Source of the DNA: Bdellovibrionales bacterium
Lineage (GTDB): Bacteria > Bdellovibrionota > Bdellovibrionia > Bdellovibrionales > Bdellovibrionaceae
Reading direction: 5' to 3'
Length of the DNA: 64,000 nucleotides
NCBI GenBank assembly: GCA_005793345.1
Contig: SXSU01000092.1
Span: 1 to 64,000 of the forward strand
Shown here: one piece after another, positions 61,751 through 64,000 of the stretch
Layout of the letters: each line of letters starts with the position of its first letter
How positions within the stretch are numbered: position 1 is the stretch's first letter
Program-made: the position numbers and the translations under genes
Notes under the pieces: generated by a model
Database searches by the model: none
Told to the model about the DNA's origin: nothing
Seen by the model: the letters and a program-made list of their open reading frames with translations, nothing else

Positions 61751-62644
61751 ATGAGTTTAGTAAAATGTCCAAGATGTTCATCTGAAGTTGAATCACTCGT
61801 TATTGTTGATGCGGGATTTCGCAGCCGATTGCAATTATCTGGTCAGTCTCAAGTAGTTGCTGATGAAGTTTGTAATAATTGTTATCAAGAATTAGGAATG
61901 TTACTTTCTTCGCCCACCAATTTAGAGAATACAAAAGATAAAATGAAGGAAGCCTCAAAACTAAGATTGTGGAAAAGCAGGGTCAGTTTAATTCGAAAAG
62001 CTCGCGGACAAATGCAAAAAAAGAATTTTAGCGATGCAGTGATTTCATATGAAAAATACTTAAAAATTTTAGATGTTATTTTTAATACCAATCAAGAAAC
62101 AATAAATCCCGAAATGATCAAAGAACATGGAGCTACTAAAGAGTTGACAGTTATTGCATCTGTTTATTGGGACTTAGTACGTATATATGATTCAAATGAA
62201 AGATATAAAAACAGAATGATTCAAATGGGAAATAAACTTGCTCAATTTGCACGATTTACCCCAATGCATGTAGATTTGATGAAGCAAGCTGAGGCCTATA
62301 AACGTAAAGCAAAAAATCCTGATGTGATTAATAAAATTTTAAAACAGATGGCAATTAAAAAAAGTCGTTGTTTTATTGCGACTTCAGCTTTTGAGTCTCC
62401 GTATACTGATGAAGTTATATTTTTGTCTTTTTGGAGAGATGAATCTTTAATGACTAATCCAATAGGGCAATTTTTTGTTAAGATTTACTATTTGTTTTCG
62501 CCGCATGTAGCGAGGATTCTCGATGAAATTTCGATACTAAAACCACTCATTCGTCTTGTTTTGCGGTTTTTGATTATTTGCATCAGTAAAAAAACACCAA
62601 AAAACTTGCCAACGACAATAGTCTCTAAGAGTTTAATTCCATGA
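61751..62644 (+). CDS. Zinc-ribbon and CFI-box-CTERM protein
   Basis: The 297-residue protein has an N-terminal zinc-ribbon-like pair CPRCSSEVE and CNNCYQELG (residues 5-46). A helical TPR-like middle follows (KKNFSDAVISYEKYLKILDVI; LTVIASVYWDLVRIYDS). The C-terminal CFIATSAFESPYTDEV motif near residue 206 is followed by LRxFRDE-like sequence and a hydrophobic stretch (IGQFFVKIYYLFSPHVARIL). The CFI box is a C-terminal domain seen in diverse bacterial proteins and thought to be a sorting or membrane-association signal. It overlaps the next gene by 4 bases. Confidence 0.75.
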   Translation: MSLVKCPRCSSEVESLVIVDAGFRSRLQLSGQSQVVADEVCNNCYQELGMLLSSPTNLENTKDKMKEASKLRLWKSRVSLIRKARGQMQKKNFSDAVISYEKYLKILDVIFNTNQETINPEMIKEHGATKELTVIASVYWDLVRIYDSNERYKNRMIQMGNKLAQFARFTPMHVDLMKQAEAYKRKAKNPDVINKILKQMAIKKSRCFIATSAFESPYTDEVIFLSFWRDESLMTNPIGQFFVKIYYLFSPHVARILDEISILKPLIRLVLRFLIICISKKTPKNLPTTIVSKSLIP

Positions 62645-63858
62645 CAAAAATAAATTTAAATTTAAGTTTAATCAACAGTGATAATAGCAGTATAAATAAA
62701 TCTCAGTTTATTGTGATAGGTGCAGGATTAGCAGGACTTTTAACTGCTGCGGCTCTAAAGAAAATTGGTCATCAAGTATTGCTACTTGATGGGGCTGACT
62801 TTGCAGGTGGTAGTTCGAGAGGAGTCTATTCTCCAAATGGATTAGTTGATAATGGTTTAAAGAATTTTACATCTATTAACAAAAACGAAGATGAACAAAT
62901 ATTAAATTTATTATCGATGATTATTGGCGAAAAGCTAAAATTAAATTATTTTGAAAATGGGCCAATAACTTTCAAAGAAGGCGAGTTAAAGCCTTTTGTG
63001 GGCTTTGGTTCCCATGCGCCTGATTTTCATAAGCCACTCAGCTATTTTTTAGCACCTAAGCGATTCAATATCGAAGATCAAGATGGTAAGTTACTTACAG
63101 TTCATGATATAGTTTCAAAATTAATACATATAGTAAGTGATTCATTTCAACCACGAATGCTTGTTACGCAAATCATTTCTGATGCAACTGGTGAAGTAAA
63201 TCAATTAATGATCAATGGTTCTAAACTCATTCAAACATCAAATGTGATCTATTGTGGTAGTCCAAGACAATTTAATCAATTATTCTCTGGGCAAAACTTA
63301 ACTTCAAAAATAAAACAAAAATTATCTAAAGGAATATACTGGACAGCTTTATGTTTAGATATTTTTCATAAAGGTGAAGTCACAAAACATGAAGAAATGC
63401 ATCTATTAAATGGCACAACACAAGATGAAATCGGACCATGTGTAGGATTGTTTCACCATATAAATAAAGATACAGGTATTCAGCATTCGCAATGGATTAC
63501 ATATATTGATTCAGAAACTGCTGAGGATGCAGAAGCTGTTGGTCATGTATTAAAGAAAATTAAGCGACAAATTAAACGTGCTTATCATACAGCTCTTGAT
63601 GAAATTGTTTCCGAAAGAATTGTTGTTATGCCATTTACTGAAGCGGAAATTGATTTGAAATTACAAGAGAGTGGTTTGTTGCCTACTTTTAAAAACCTCT
63701 GGGTTGCGTCTGGATCATGGTCAAATAAAGTAAATCTCTGGGGAACCCTAAGTCAAATTTCTACAATTTTTAATTTTGAAGGTATCGTTCAAAATAAATT
63801 AGCACCAGATATGGAAACATTTAATAATGAATCAAATACTCCAACAGAGCTAATTTAA
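62641..63858 (+). CDS. FAD-dependent oxidoreductase (amine-oxidase-like Rossmann fold)
   Basis: The 405-residue protein has an N-terminal FAD-binding motif IGAGLAGLLTAAALKKIGHQVLLLDG (residues about 28-53) and the following GGSSRG, as in phytoene-desaturase and flavin amine oxidase relatives. No signal peptide is seen. The substrate is unknown. The middle strand pattern (VNQLMINGSKLIQTSNVIYCGS) and the C-terminal GLLPTFKNLWVASGS fit the same fold. The ATGA overlap with the upstream CFI-box gene suggests functional linkage. Confidence 0.78.
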   Translation: MTKINLNLSLINSDNSSINKSQFIVIGAGLAGLLTAAALKKIGHQVLLLDGADFAGGSSRGVYSPNGLVDNGLKNFTSINKNEDEQILNLLSMIIGEKLKLNYFENGPITFKEGELKPFVGFGSHAPDFHKPLSYFLAPKRFNIEDQDGKLLTVHDIVSKLIHIVSDSFQPRMLVTQIISDATGEVNQLMINGSKLIQTSNVIYCGSPRQFNQLFSGQNLTSKIKQKLSKGIYWTALCLDIFHKGEVTKHEEMHLLNGTTQDEIGPCVGLFHHINKDTGIQHSQWITYIDSETAEDAEAVGHVLKKIKRQIKRAYHTALDEIVSERIVVMPFTEAEIDLKLQESGLLPTFKNLWVASGSWSNKVNLWGTLSQISTIFNFEGIVQNKLAPDMETFNNESNTPTELI

Positions 63859-63883
63859 CAAAATCTTAGTATAGCTCTAAGCT

Positions 63884-64000
63884 TTATCGAATTTTTATTT
63901 CATCTAGATATTCAGGAAGTTGACTCCAAGGGATTGCAATAATATTTTCTTCTAGCAAAATGCGATTACGACCAGTATAAATTACCATTCCCCCTTTAGG
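63884..64000 (-). CDS. 3' end of an unidentified gene (cut by window edge)
   Basis: On the minus strand a frame open to the window edge reads 38 residues, including GMVIYTGRNRILLEEN and AIPWSQLPEYLDEIKIR, before TAA at 63884-63886. Codon use resembles the neighbours. It is convergent with the FAD oxidoreductase 25 bases away. The fragment is too short to name. Confidence 0.6.
   Translation of the reverse strand, partial: PKGGMVIYTGRNRILLEENIIAIPWSQLPEYLDEIKIR

Noticed and set aside
1-64000. tRNA genes, rRNA, CRISPR arrays, prophage or integrative-element attachment sites
   Set aside because: I scanned for T-loop-like GGTTCRA motifs, regularly spaced repeats and integrase genes and found nothing that holds up. 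The MITE-like copies are the only mobile DNA supported.

Overview
The window is AT-rich (roughly 30% GC by eye) and gene-dense, with short intergenic gaps and clear AGGAG-type ribosome binding sites. It looks like a chromosomal segment of a Gram-negative bacterium. The many secreted, lipoprotein and outer-membrane proteins without obvious relatives, the prkA/yeaH/spoVR operon and the family mix suggest Bdellovibrionota (a Bdellovibrio-like organism). That placement is an inference from gene content and no marker gene was compared. No rRNA, tRNA, CRISPR array or prophage was recognised.

Layout. 0-9.3 kb: an AAA ATPase whose 5' end lies at the window edge, nagZ, a fumarylacetoacetate-hydrolase (FAH) gene, a leukotriene-A4-hydrolase-like aminopeptidase sitting between two copies of the FAH 3' end, a DedA protein, and a 6S RNA with its own promoter. 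9.3-18.8 kb: a DksA-like protein lacking most zinc-finger cysteines, a heavy-metal efflux operon of the Cus/Czc type, and three secreted or membrane proteins of unknown function. 18.9-24.4 kb: a phosphorelay cluster (hybrid histidine kinase, response regulator, two Hpt proteins, a membrane-anchored receiver) divergent from a second response regulator that is preceded by a possible 43-residue ORF. 24.5-34.2 kb: a vWA lipoprotein, then trmO, folD, a peptide transporter, a lipoprotein and sfsA. This block is flanked by two inverted copies of a MITE-like element with terminal inverted repeats, one of which supplies the stop codon of the neighbouring gene.

34.5-39.0 kb: lipA, a 2-oxoacid dehydrogenase E2, lpd and lipB, that is, lipoate synthesis and attachment beside the lipoylated enzyme. 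39-42.4 kb: a perfect 23-bp inverted repeat just upstream of a second AAA ATPase (paralogue of the first), a FecR-like protein and a polysaccharide deacetylase. 42.7-49.6 kb: prkA, yeaH/yhbH, spoVR, a lipoprotein and an outer-membrane protein in one probable operon. 49.6-54.7 kb: an AddB-like nuclease and a UvrD/AddA-like helicase, overlapping. 54.7-64 kb: two envelope proteins, galU, a secreted protein, priA, a CFI-box protein, an FAD oxidoreductase and the 3' end of one more gene.

The strongest unlisted structures are the 6S RNA, the MITE pair, a dispersed family of roughly 100-nt hairpin-rich repeats (clear copies near 18.9, 31.0 and 55.9 kb, a fragment at 42.6 kb), the 23-bp perfect palindrome in front of the ATPase, and the 241-bp direct repeats flanking the aminopeptidase gene. 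No convincing new multi-gene defence or secretion system was found. The best candidates for undescribed biology are the ATPase pair with the palindrome and the two repeat families.
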